Below are positions 1-7,267 of a stretch of 64,000 bases of DNA, piece by piece. The notes under the pieces were generated by a model. That model searched no databases, was not told the DNA's origin, and saw nothing but the letters and a program-made list of their open reading frames with translations. Source of the stretch: Taishania sp045629585 (lineage in GTDB: Bacteria > Bacteroidota > Bacteroidia > Flavobacteriales_D > Crocinitomicaceae). A program made the position numbers and the translations under genes. The DNA lies in NCBI GenBank assembly GCA_045629585.1, contig JAZQRM010000092.1, positions 1-64,000 on the forward strand, in the 5' to 3' direction. Every line of letters starts with the position of its first letter. Within the stretch, counting starts at the first letter, position 1.

Positions 1-153
1 GCCCATCGTAAACTGTATTATACCGGAATAAAAACAGAACACGGATTTCAAGGAGAATGGAAATTCCGTATCGGATTTAGACGAATTAAAAATAAATGGT
101 TTTTTTTCCCTCCAAGTAAAGGGAAATGGGAAGTAACCACCAGAAACAATTAA
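1..153 (+). CDS. C-terminal end of an unrecognised protein (5' truncated by window edge)
   Basis: An open frame runs from the first base of the window to a TAA at 151-153 and encodes the last 50 residues of a protein. The fragment is rich in aromatic and basic residues and has no cysteine. It shows no motif I recognise. It ends 10 bases before the next gene, on the same strand, so the two could be co-transcribed. It could be only a chance frame, but the lack of stops and the coding-like base use favour a real gene end. Confidence 0.5.
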   Translation, partial: AHRKLYYTGIKTEHGFQGEWKFRIGFRRIKNKWFFFPPSKGKWEVTTRNN

Positions 154-163
154 AAATCATTAG

Positions 164-556
164 ATGCAACCCATTTATTCCATACTCCTCTTTGTCCATG
201 TGCTCTTTGGAATAAGTCTGCACGTACAGGCACAAGAAAAAGAAGATCTGATATTTATTAACTATGGCCAAGACCCCGAATTTCCAGGAGGTCGAAAAGC
301 AATGATGCAATTTTTGAAGGAAAATATCAAATACCCACCCTTAGCATGTATTGATGGGAGAGTCTCTTTACGTTTTGTAATAGACCATGAAGGAAATATA
401 GATCATTCAAGTATACAAGTCTTAAGAGGCATGCCCAATTGCCCTGAATGTGACCAAGAAGCCATCCGATTAGTAAAGCTAATGCCACAATGGAAACCAG
501 CTAAAGAGGGTGGAAAAACCGTGAAATCCGAGTTCCATTTACCCATAAAATTCTAA
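164..556 (+). CDS. small exported protein with TonB C-terminal-type domain
   Basis: The 130-residue product starts with a hydrophobic signal peptide (about residues 1-23, ending in VQA-Q), so it is probably periplasmic. The rest matches the TonB C-terminal fold common in Bacteroidota: the entry motif PEFPGG at about 38-43, a central strand RFVIDHEGNI, and the closing stretch in which a conserved PQWKPA motif precedes the last strand. Such domains normally contact the TonB box or plug of outer-membrane receptors. Here the domain stands alone, without a TM anchor or a proline-rich linker, so it cannot be a classical energy transducer by itself. It may instead be a periplasmic partner or a decoy-type domain; that role is inference. 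It follows the truncated gene by 10 bases. Confidence 0.75.
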   Translation: MQPIYSILLFVHVLFGISLHVQAQEKEDLIFINYGQDPEFPGGRKAMMQFLKENIKYPPLACIDGRVSLRFVIDHEGNIDHSSIQVLRGMPNCPECDQEAIRLVKLMPQWKPAKEGGKTVKSEFHLPIKF

Positions 557-725
557 AACATTTCAGGTAATTAAACGGAAAGCGTTCCAATTCATAATGC
601 TTTTCCCCTTCAAATTCAACGGATTTAATGAAAAAGAAGTTCCCTCTCATTCCGACCTTTATCTTAAATTACAAATTAGAAACCAATCAAGTAAACAATG
701 GAATAAAACACACCCCACACCTACC

Positions 726-780
726 AACTTAACCACTTAAAAACCTAAACACCTAAAAACTTAACCACTTAAAAACCTAA
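726..780. repeat. 23-base direct repeat pair, 32-base period
   Basis: Positions 726-748 and 758-780 carry the same 23 bases, starting AACTTAACCACTTAAAAACC and ending TAA. The 9 bases between them are a degenerate partial copy of the same motif. The run is made almost only of A, C and T on this strand. It looks like slipped-strand or small duplication growth in a spacer; no protein-coding role is visible. Confidence 0.8.
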
Positions 781-827
781 TCGCAATTCGCCTGTCCCCA
801 ACACCGTTGGCGGATAATTCGCAATTC

Positions 828-853
828 GTACATGAATCGCGATTATGATGTAC
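828..853. repeat. imperfect palindrome with central AATCGCGATT
   Basis: A perfect 10-base palindrome AATCGCGATT lies at 835-844, flanked by the inverted arms GTACAT (828-833) and ATGTAC (848-853), offset by one base. It could be a protein-binding site or a small hairpin. No gene start is close: the next one begins 317 bases downstream. Confidence 0.5.
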
Positions 854-891
854 AAATAATCATTAAATTTCAACTCCAAAATGACTCCTAG

Positions 892-957
892 TCAAAGCCT
901 ATTCAAAGCCTACTCAAAGCCTACTCAAAGCCTACTGAAAGCCTACTCAAATCCTAC
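892..957. repeat. six tandem 11-base units
   Basis: Six head-to-tail copies of TCAAAGCCTAC-type units are found: 892-902, 903-913, 914-924, 925-935, 936-946 and 947-957. Units 2-4 are identical, and the others differ by one base. The period of 11 is not a multiple of three, so the array is not coding. It is close to one helical turn, so every copy faces nearly the same side of the DNA. Read on the minus strand, each unit contains TAGGCTTTG, which is one base longer than the TAnnTTTG promoter element of this phylum. Confidence 0.9.
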
Positions 958-1169
958 TGAAAAAACACCCCCATTTAAGCTAAAATAAACACAACCTCAT
1001 CACGAATAATTACCACAAAAAAAGAACAAATAAGTTAAAAAGTGTTATAGTAAAACGTAAAACTGCCCAATCAAAAGCCTTTTACCTTTTCATCAGCTAA
1101 ATCACCCAACGAACCAATCATTTTTTTTACGTAAATTACAAGTAATGAACCTTTAACAATTGTAAAACA

Positions 1170-1787
1170 ATGAAATACATATTTGTAGGATTAACGCTTC
1201 TAATAGCCTTCACATTCGCTTGTAAAAAGGAAAAGTCACAAGGTCAAATAATATCAAAAACACTAGAAATACCTCTTCTACTACATCCTGTAGATAGCTT
1301 TCAATCCTCCAATCAATGTGCGCAAAACATACCATTCCCCTCTGATTCCAGTGTCAGCACACTACTAGACATCAACCAAGATGGAACTCCAGATTACCGA
1401 ATTACCTACACCAATTCGTACAAAGTAATCAGCAGCACCAATCCATGCGCAAACTATAATTCACAAATAGAACTCCAAGGCATAAGTGCACACGATCAAA
1501 TCATCGTTTCTGAACAAGAGTATTCGCTCGCTTTAAGATATCAAACAGGTGATAAAATCAATAAAAACCAAGCACTAAATAACAAAGCTTACATCTTCAA
1601 AAAAATAGCAGACACACCCAATTACCTCGATCTAAATGGAGAAGGATTCATCGGTGTTAAACTAGCCAACGGCTCATTGGGTTGGATACAAACTAAACTC
1701 GATTACAACACCTTCACATTAAGTATTCAAGCATTTGCGTACAACACCGATAAAGATAAACCCATTCATGCTGGAACAACAGAATAA
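1170..1787 (+). CDS. putative lipoprotein, first of a tandem paralogous pair
   Basis: This 205-residue protein has a type II signal peptide: a hydrophobic stretch and a lipobox ending in FAC, with the acylated Cys at 18 followed by KKEK. The mature part contains an acidic loop LDINQDGTPD (about 67-76), like a calcium-binding EF-hand or dockerin loop, two further cysteines that are conserved in the neighbour (in the CAQN and NPCANYN motifs) and a C-terminal block LANGSLGWIQ. I do not recognise a named family. It is clearly homologous over its whole length to the next gene, with the same lipobox, acidic loop, NPCANYNS and NGSLGWI blocks. A surface or periplasmic binding role is inference only. 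Confidence 0.8.
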   Translation: MKYIFVGLTLLIAFTFACKKEKSQGQIISKTLEIPLLLHPVDSFQSSNQCAQNIPFPSDSSVSTLLDINQDGTPDYRITYTNSYKVISSTNPCANYNSQIELQGISAHDQIIVSEQEYSLALRYQTGDKINKNQALNNKAYIFKKIADTPNYLDLNGEGFIGVKLANGSLGWIQTKLDYNTFTLSIQAFAYNTDKDKPIHAGTTE

Positions 1788-1845
1788 AACATTAAACTAT
1801 CAACCTTATTATTAAAAAAGAAACGAACCCTTTCCTTTAAAACCT

Positions 1846-2466
1846 ATGAAAGTATTCAAACTGTTTTTAGTCCTCCTTTGCTGCGCATTAATCGCTTGTA
1901 AAAAAGAAAAGCCAGACATACAAAGTCGTGTTTTAAACCCTTATTACACCTTACACCCCGTAGATAGCTTCGATCTTCATCCTTCTGGCATGTGTCAGGA
2001 AGTCATCCCTTTTCCAACAGATTCAACCGCTTCCATAACCTTAGATGTAGACCAAGATGGAAACCCTGACTTTAAATTCACCTACACCAATCAATATCAA
2101 CTGGTCAGTGAAAATAACCCCTGTGCCAATTACAATTCAGTTGTGAAAGTACAAGGAATTAACCCTCAACAAAAAATTGCAGTAACCAGCCTATCCACAA
2201 ATACAATCAGCCCACTTCCATACGACGAAAACATAAGCACCCTTGATCTATTCAGCAATGCGGCAACCATCTACCGTGATGACGCTTCCCTAACAACAAA
2301 TTTTAAGGATTTCAATGGAGATGGATATATCGCCATTCAACTAGCGAATGGGTCACTCGGATGGATCAAACTCCGCTTTGACTACACCTCCTTTACCCTC
2401 GAAATTCAAAGTGTTGGCTATAACAAAACAAGTGGATCAGCGCTAAAAGCAGGACAAACCAACTAA
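1846..2466 (+). CDS. putative lipoprotein, second of a tandem paralogous pair
   Basis: The product has 206 residues, a signal peptide with a lipobox ending in IAC (Cys 18) and then KKEK. It shares with the preceding protein the motif LHPVDSF, the acidic loop LDVDQDGNPD, the NPCANYNS cysteine motif and the C-terminal LANGSLGWIKLRFDYTSF block, so the two arose by tandem duplication and have diverged. The gap between them is 58 bases. The DxDxDG loop suggests Ca2+ binding; the function is unknown. The gene ends 11 bases before the convergent dnaE2-like gene, with no obvious terminator in between. Confidence 0.8.
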   Translation: MKVFKLFLVLLCCALIACKKEKPDIQSRVLNPYYTLHPVDSFDLHPSGMCQEVIPFPTDSTASITLDVDQDGNPDFKFTYTNQYQLVSENNPCANYNSVVKVQGINPQQKIAVTSLSTNTISPLPYDENISTLDLFSNAATIYRDDASLTTNFKDFNGDGYIAIQLANGSLGWIKLRFDYTSFTLEIQSVGYNKTSGSALKAGQTN

Positions 2467-2477
2467 TTTAAACAAAC

Positions 2478-5400
2478 TTATTTACGCGAATAAACAGTAT
2501 ATCCCCCTTGCCTACTTTCTTTTCCAATTTCAACCGTAGCATCAAACTTTGAACGTGGTAAATTTACTTCCGTAGGATAAGGCTGACGATGGGTAGTGCT
2601 AATATCAGGCTTTATCATCGATGCCGTCTTGCTTCCCAAATCTTGATGATCCGTATAGCGTGGATCTGCTATAAAAGGTAATTTAGCCATCTTCTCAATC
2701 ATCACCGAAGGAAAACCATACTCCACCTCAATTCTTCCCAATAACAAATAACAACCACCTCCCTGAAATGGATACTTAGCTAAACTACTCGCCCAATGAG
2801 TCGTGTCAAAATAATTACCTTCTACGTCTATCCATGTTCCAAAATTCATCATTCCGCTATTGGTCGGTACATGCTTAATACTCACCAAATAACCAACCAG
2901 CTTTACGGTCTGTTTATGCAAATACACAAAATCCTTTACCAAATGTGTCCCTCTAAATCGAGTCTGTAACAGATCAAAGAAACTGCATTGAACCGGAAAC
3001 CCCAAAAGCTCTATCTCATCAAAAGCATCTTCAAATGCAGAACGCACTAAAGGAGGTAACTGATATTGCACTGGCGGCGATGAAATCAACTTCGGATGAC
3101 GATTTTCCTCTTTAAAATTAACCAACAATAATCGAGCTAACAAAATCAACTCATTCTTAGTCTTTCCTGTAAATCGAAATGCACCAACAAAAATAAGTAG
3201 TTGTAAACTTTCTAAACCAATAGGAATACGCTCTACAAAATCCTCTAAGGATAAAAAAGGACCATATTTATCTCTTTCTTCAGGAATCAACATTCCCATC
3301 TTTTCCGGTAAACTTTGAATGTGCCGAAAACCCAAAATAACCGTCTTCCCTTCAAGTGTAGTAAAATAGGTGCTCTTATTTACACAAGGCGCAATAACCT
3401 CCGCCCCCGCCATTCGAGCTTCATGCACGTAAATCTCTGAACGATAAAATCCACCCTCATTAATAATCACAGCAACCATAAACTCAATTGGGAAATGCGC
3501 TTTCAAATACAAACTTTGATAACTTTCCACCGCATAAGAAGCCGAATGCGCCTTACAAAACGAATATCCAGCAAAACTCTCTATCTGCCGATAAACCTCT
3601 TTTGCCAATTCATCCGGATAACCTTTCAAGCGACAATTGTCAAAATACGTCTGCTTAATCGTATCCAATTCCTTTATCGAACGCGTTTTTCCGCTCATAG
3701 CACGACGTAGAATATCAGCCTTTGCTAAATCAATTCCAGCAAAATGATGCGCAATCTTTATCACATCTTCTTGATAAACCATCACTCCATAAGTTTCACG
3801 CAAATGTTCTTCAAATACCGGATGAAAATATTCAAATCCCTGCGGATGATTGTGCCGATAGATATACTCTTTCATCATCCCGCTTTGCGCCACCCCAGGA
3901 CGAATAACTGAAGAAGCCGCCACCAAGGTCAAATAATCCTTACATCGTAAACGCCGTAAAAGACCACGCATCGCCGGACTTTCAATATAAAAGCAACCAA
4001 TCGTCTTTCCGACTTCTAACCACTGATTAGACTGAGGTTCATTCTTAGTCAAATTGACATTGCAAATATCCACATCAATCCCCTGATTTTCTTTTATCAA
4101 ACGAACGGCATCATTTATATGTCCAATTCCTCGCTGACTTAAAATATCAAATTTCTCTAACCCAATCGCCTCTGCGTCATGCATATTAATCTGTACCGTT
4201 GGATATCCCTTGGGATAAAGTTCAACAACAGAAAAATGGCTAATCGGTTCCTCCGATATCAATACACCACACGAATGCATACTCCTTTGGTTCGGAAAAT
4301 GATGAAGCATTCCTACATATTGATGAATTTGCTTTACCACCGAATTGAGATCATGCTGATCGGGTTTGGTCTTTGCTAAAACGTCCAGTTCTTCCTTCGG
4401 TAGTCCAAACACTTTACCGATTTCCCGAAATTGAGAACGGTACTTAAACTCGACTGTTGTACCACAAAATGCAACATGTTCCCGACCATATTTACTAAAG
4501 ATATAATCCAAAATAGTATCTCTATCCTTCCAACTCCAATCGATATCAAAATCTGGCGGTGAACTACGATCCGGATTCAAAAAACGCTCAAAATAGAGAT
4601 TCAACTCAATTGGACAAATATCTGTAATTCCCAAACAAAAACTCACAATACTATTGGCGCCACTTCCTCTCCCAACGTGAATAAACCCTTGGCTTTTACT
4701 ATATCGAATGATATCCCACGTAATCAAAAAATAACCACAAAACCCTAAATCATCTATGACTCTTAATTCTTTCTCAATTCTTCTTACGGCTTCTTCTTGC
4801 TGCGCTTCATTTGGATAACGTACTGGAAGTCCTTCGTAAGCTAAATGAGTCAATAATGCTAAATCCGTCTGCTTATTTTTGGTAAAATTCCGTTTATTCC
4901 TTAAAACCTTAAAGTCAAAGTCAAACGAGCATTCCTCCATCAATTGTTCCGTTTTTCGAAGTAATAATGGATGATCTTTAAATAAATGACGTAATTCTTT
5001 CAAAGGAAGCAATACATCTGAAGGAGCACCACACTCGTCAGCGGGCAATTTAGTACCCAAGACATTTTTGTCCACCGCTCTTAAAATCCGATGTAAATTA
5101 TAATCTTGTTTATTCTCAAAAGTGACCGTATGCAAAGCAATCATTTGGGTTAAATAAGACCTATTTTTTAAAGAAATTAGCTGAGATAATTCATCTGCGC
5201 GAACACCTATAAACTCATCGGTTTTCAATTCCTTCGGATGATGATTTAACGGATAAACAACCAATACATCTGTAAAATCTGGAGCAAAATCGGGTAATTC
5301 CTCTTGAGTTAGATTATGATTGGACAAGAAAGTACACAACTCTCCAAACCCCTCTACATTTTTTGCAATCCCAATATATTTTAAGACATTATCGACCCGA

Positions 5401-5591
5401 AACTCAATCCCAACGACAGGTTTAATCCCTTCGGATCTACACAATTTGGTAAACGCATAAACTCCAGCGCTGGAATTAATATCCGTCAGACAAAGAGCTG
5501 AAAATCCGATTTGTTTTGCCTCTGTAACCAATCGCTCCACAGACAAAGTTCCGTAGCGTAAACTATGGTAAGAATGACAATTCAATAACAT
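2478..5591 (-). CDS. dnaE2: second DNA polymerase III alpha subunit, error-prone DnaE2-like
   Basis: This 1037-residue C-family DNA polymerase is shorter than the replicative DnaE of the same window (1452 residues). It has an N-terminal PHP domain (HSYHS at the start), the polymerase core with the catalytic aspartates in PPDFDIDW (about 343-350) and the RGSGAN motif just before it, helix-hairpin-helix segments, and a C-terminal OB fold. It lacks the fused exonuclease seen at 52509-56867. The gene starts 12 bases downstream of dinB and is surely co-transcribed with it. In the known imuA-imuB-dnaE2 cassettes such a polymerase extends past lesions together with a Y-family protein; here the Y-family partner is the neighbouring DinB and no imuA is visible. 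Its assignment as dnaE2 rests on length, on the second-copy status and on this context. Confidence 0.85.
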   Translation of the reverse strand: MLLNCHSYHSLRYGTLSVERLVTEAKQIGFSALCLTDINSSAGVYAFTKLCRSEGIKPVVGIEFRVDNVLKYIGIAKNVEGFGELCTFLSNHNLTQEELPDFAPDFTDVLVVYPLNHHPKELKTDEFIGVRADELSQLISLKNRSYLTQMIALHTVTFENKQDYNLHRILRAVDKNVLGTKLPADECGAPSDVLLPLKELRHLFKDHPLLLRKTEQLMEECSFDFDFKVLRNKRNFTKNKQTDLALLTHLAYEGLPVRYPNEAQQEEAVRRIEKELRVIDDLGFCGYFLITWDIIRYSKSQGFIHVGRGSGANSIVSFCLGITDICPIELNLYFERFLNPDRSSPPDFDIDWSWKDRDTILDYIFSKYGREHVAFCGTTVEFKYRSQFREIGKVFGLPKEELDVLAKTKPDQHDLNSVVKQIHQYVGMLHHFPNQRSMHSCGVLISEEPISHFSVVELYPKGYPTVQINMHDAEAIGLEKFDILSQRGIGHINDAVRLIKENQGIDVDICNVNLTKNEPQSNQWLEVGKTIGCFYIESPAMRGLLRRLRCKDYLTLVAASSVIRPGVAQSGMMKEYIYRHNHPQGFEYFHPVFEEHLRETYGVMVYQEDVIKIAHHFAGIDLAKADILRRAMSGKTRSIKELDTIKQTYFDNCRLKGYPDELAKEVYRQIESFAGYSFCKAHSASYAVESYQSLYLKAHFPIEFMVAVIINEGGFYRSEIYVHEARMAGAEVIAPCVNKSTYFTTLEGKTVILGFRHIQSLPEKMGMLIPEERDKYGPFLSLEDFVERIPIGLESLQLLIFVGAFRFTGKTKNELILLARLLLVNFKEENRHPKLISSPPVQYQLPPLVRSAFEDAFDEIELLGFPVQCSFFDLLQTRFRGTHLVKDFVYLHKQTVKLVGYLVSIKHVPTNSGMMNFGTWIDVEGNYFDTTHWASSLAKYPFQGGGCYLLLGRIEVEYGFPSVMIEKMAKLPFIADPRYTDHQDLGSKTASMIKPDISTTHRQPYPTEVNLPRSKFDATVEIGKESRQGGYTVYSRK

Positions 5592-5603
5592 GAGATAAAC
5601 AGA

Positions 5604-6749
5604 TTACAAAGTGACACTACGTTTAATTGCATCTTCTCCAAAACGATTCTTAATCTTATCAAGGGCTTGGTATAAACGAATTTGTTCAGAAGTATCCTCA
5701 AAAAGATTAATCTGATAATTCCCTCTAACTAACCCGGTGAAACTAATACCAACCAAACGAATCCGCATACGACGCGTGTACAACCTGTCAAACAACTCTT
5801 TAACCGTATCGATAAGCAATTGATCATTAGAGGTGTAATACACTTTATGTTGTTTACTTTCGGTATCAAAATTATTGTAGCGTATTTTCACCACAACACA
5901 CGAAGTCAACCAATTCTCTTTTCTCAATTGATAGCCCAATCGCTCCACCATCGCAGTTAAAATTGCTTTAATTTGATAAATATCAATTGTATCTTGTTCA
6001 AATGTCCGTTCGGTCGATAAACTTTTTCGTTCTGAATAAGGTTCTACAGGTGTAAAATCTATCCCATTAGCTTTTTTCCATAATTCACCTCCTTTTTTAC
6101 CCATCAGATTCTGTACATATTCCAAAGGCATTTGGGCCAGCGTCTCAATCTTACGTACTCCAATTCTAGAAAGTAAGGTAAAGGCTGCGGTTCCTAATTG
6201 TGGAATTTTTCGAATAGACAACGGATTTAAAAAAGGCTTCACTTGTTCCCGTTCTATCTGAATCTTCCCAACGGGTTTTCCTTCTCCTGTCGCTATTTTC
6301 GAAACGGTTTTATTAATCGATAAGCCAAAGCTGATTGGCAGTCCAGTTTCTTTGGTAATACGTTGGGTTAATTCTTGCGTCCATTGATAGTTACCAAAAA
6401 AGCGATCCATCCCTGTTATATCCAAATAGAACTCATCAATACTCGCCTTTTCCATTACAGGAGCTTGTTCTGAAATAATCTGAGTTACCAATTTAGATTG
6501 ACTGGAATATAACTCCATATCCCCTTTAATGATTTTTGCTTGTGGACAAAGTCGCATCGCCATCTTTATAGGCATCGCGCTACGCACCCCAAATACACGT
6601 GCCTCATAGGAACATGAAGAAACGACTCCACGATCAGAACTTCCGCCGATTATAAGTGGAATTCCATTTAAACTGGAATTTACCAATCGTTCACAGGACA
6701 CAAAAAATGTATCCAAATCCATATGTACCACCGTTCGTTCCATATCCAC
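5604..6749 (-). CDS. dinB: Y-family DNA polymerase (DNA polymerase IV, DinB-like)
   Basis: This 381-residue translesion polymerase has an intact active site: MDLDTFF near the N-terminus (about 10-16) and SIDEFYLD (about 103-110) supply the metal-binding acidic residues, so unlike many ImuB proteins it should be catalytically competent. The little-finger domain follows, and QINLF at 346-350 fits a beta-clamp binding motif. The gene is the first of the dinB-dnaE2 operon and is divergent from the XRE regulator gene. A TACCTTTG element (6783-6776) lies 26 bases before the start codon and sits next to the inverted-repeat operator. Damage induction is inferred from the cassette type, not seen. Confidence 0.92.
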   Translation of the reverse strand: MDMERTVVHMDLDTFFVSCERLVNSSLNGIPLIIGGSSDRGVVSSCSYEARVFGVRSAMPIKMAMRLCPQAKIIKGDMELYSSQSKLVTQIISEQAPVMEKASIDEFYLDITGMDRFFGNYQWTQELTQRITKETGLPISFGLSINKTVSKIATGEGKPVGKIQIEREQVKPFLNPLSIRKIPQLGTAAFTLLSRIGVRKIETLAQMPLEYVQNLMGKKGGELWKKANGIDFTPVEPYSERKSLSTERTFEQDTIDIYQIKAILTAMVERLGYQLRKENWLTSCVVVKIRYNNFDTESKQHKVYYTSNDQLLIDTVKELFDRLYTRRMRIRLVGISFTGLVRGNYQINLFEDTSEQIRLYQALDKIKNRFGEDAIKRSVTL

Positions 6750-6775
6750 AAAAAAAGCTGCTGATTATTTTTCAA

Positions 6776-6833
6776 CAAAGGTAGATTTGTTTGATTAGAT
6801 TTTAATAACTTTGTTGATTGTAATCTAATCAAC
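6776..6833. promoter_or_regulatory. divergent promoters and inverted-repeat operator between dinB and the XRE gene
   Basis: Minus-strand TACCTTTG (6783-6776) is the -7 element for dinB; plus-strand TAACTTTG (6806-6813) is the -7 element for the XRE gene, with TTTG upstream at 6786-6789 at a slightly short spacing of 16. Perfect 11-base inverted arms TTGATTAGATT (6791-6801) and AATCTAATCAA (6822-6832) flank the XRE promoter. A nested shorter repeat GTTGATT/AATCAAC (6813-6819, 6827-6833) reaches the base before the ATG. A dimeric XRE repressor bound here would block both promoters. Confidence 0.75.
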
Positions 6834-7049
6834 ATGTCAAGATTGTCTGAAAATATGAAATTAATACGTTTGCGTGCTGAGCTGTCACAAAGTCAACTCG
6901 CCAAGGAATTATGCGTATCTCGTAATCAAATCAACAATTATGAGAATGCAATATCCCTCCCTTCTGTTGAATGGTTATCAAAATTTTGCATCTATTTTAA
7001 TGTGAGCATGGATGAAATTGTTGGTTTACACCAAAAAACTGATTTATAA
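6834..7049 (+). CDS. small XRE-family helix-turn-helix regulator
   Basis: The 71-residue protein is a bare HTH_3 domain: SQSQLAKELCVSRNQINNYE (about 19-38) spans the helix-turn-helix, and the PS-VEWLSKFCIYFNVSMDEI tail is typical of the Cro/C1 type. There is no S24 peptidase or other sensor domain, so it is unlike LexA-type repressors that cleave themselves. Its start codon touches an inverted-repeat operator that also overlaps the dinB promoter, so autorepression and control of dinB-dnaE2 is the simplest reading (inference). How it would be relieved is not visible from the sequence. Confidence 0.88.
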   Translation: MSRLSENMKLIRLRAELSQSQLAKELCVSRNQINNYENAISLPSVEWLSKFCIYFNVSMDEIVGLHQKTDL

Positions 7050-7145
7050 ATGTAGATTGGAAATTAGAATACCAATAGAACAAAATGAGAAGAATGGATT
7101 TACGTTCAGAAAAGTTGGCTATATTAAGAAGATTTAAAATGCATG

Positions 7146-7242
7146 AGGGATAGCAGCGGCATCCTCTCCCCAACTTCACTTGGGGAGAGATAAAGCGAAT
7201 AGCCCGACCTAAAGTTCCGCAGGAACGACAGGACATGCCCTA
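7146..7242 (+). ncRNA. candidate structured RNA resembling the Flavo-1 motif
   Basis: This stretch can fold into a compact RNA. A perfect 10-base stem CTCTCCCCAA/TTGGGGAGAG (7164-7173 and 7180-7189) has a 6-base loop, and is extended by GCATC against ATAAAGC-type flanks. A second hairpin GTTCC-GCA-GGAAC is enclosed by CCT/AGG, and AGGG near 7146 can close with CCCT at about 7238-7241. The linear pattern (GGATAGCAGCGGCATC, then AGCGAATAGCCCGACC, then GGACATGCCC) matches my memory of the Flavo-1 RNA found in many Flavobacteriia. It lies 96 bases after the XRE gene and runs into a terminator-like hairpin. Strand and family name rest on recall, not on a covariance search. Confidence 0.55.
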
Positions 7243-7267
7243 AAAAAAGCCCCTTTCGGAGCTCTTT
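7242..7267 (-). terminator. rho-independent terminator of the sugar dehydrogenase gene
   Basis: On the minus strand, AGCTCC-GAAA-GGGGCT forms a stem with a GNRA-like loop, followed by seven T. It begins one base after the stop codon of the gene at 7268-8611. The A-tract/T-tract symmetry also lets the stem act, more weakly, for the candidate RNA on the plus strand. Confidence 0.85.

Larger units (their letters stand above)
557..1169. other. long intergenic spacer with repeats
   Basis: These 613 bases have no convincing gene on either strand. They hold a 23-base direct repeat (726-748 and 758-780), a 10-base direct repeat TCGCAATTCG (781 and near 819), a palindromic patch (828-853) and an array of six 11-base units (892-957), each annotated separately. 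The last 200 bases before the lipoprotein gene are AT-rich, without a clear TAnnTTTG promoter element that I could place with confidence. Confidence 0.6.

Noticed and set aside
892..957. Possible CRISPR array
   Set aside because: The units are 11 bases head to tail with no unique spacers, and no cas genes are in the window.
7085..7153. 22-codon ORF after the XRE gene
   Set aside because: It is very short, has no ribosome-binding or conserved features, and its end runs into the structured RNA candidate.
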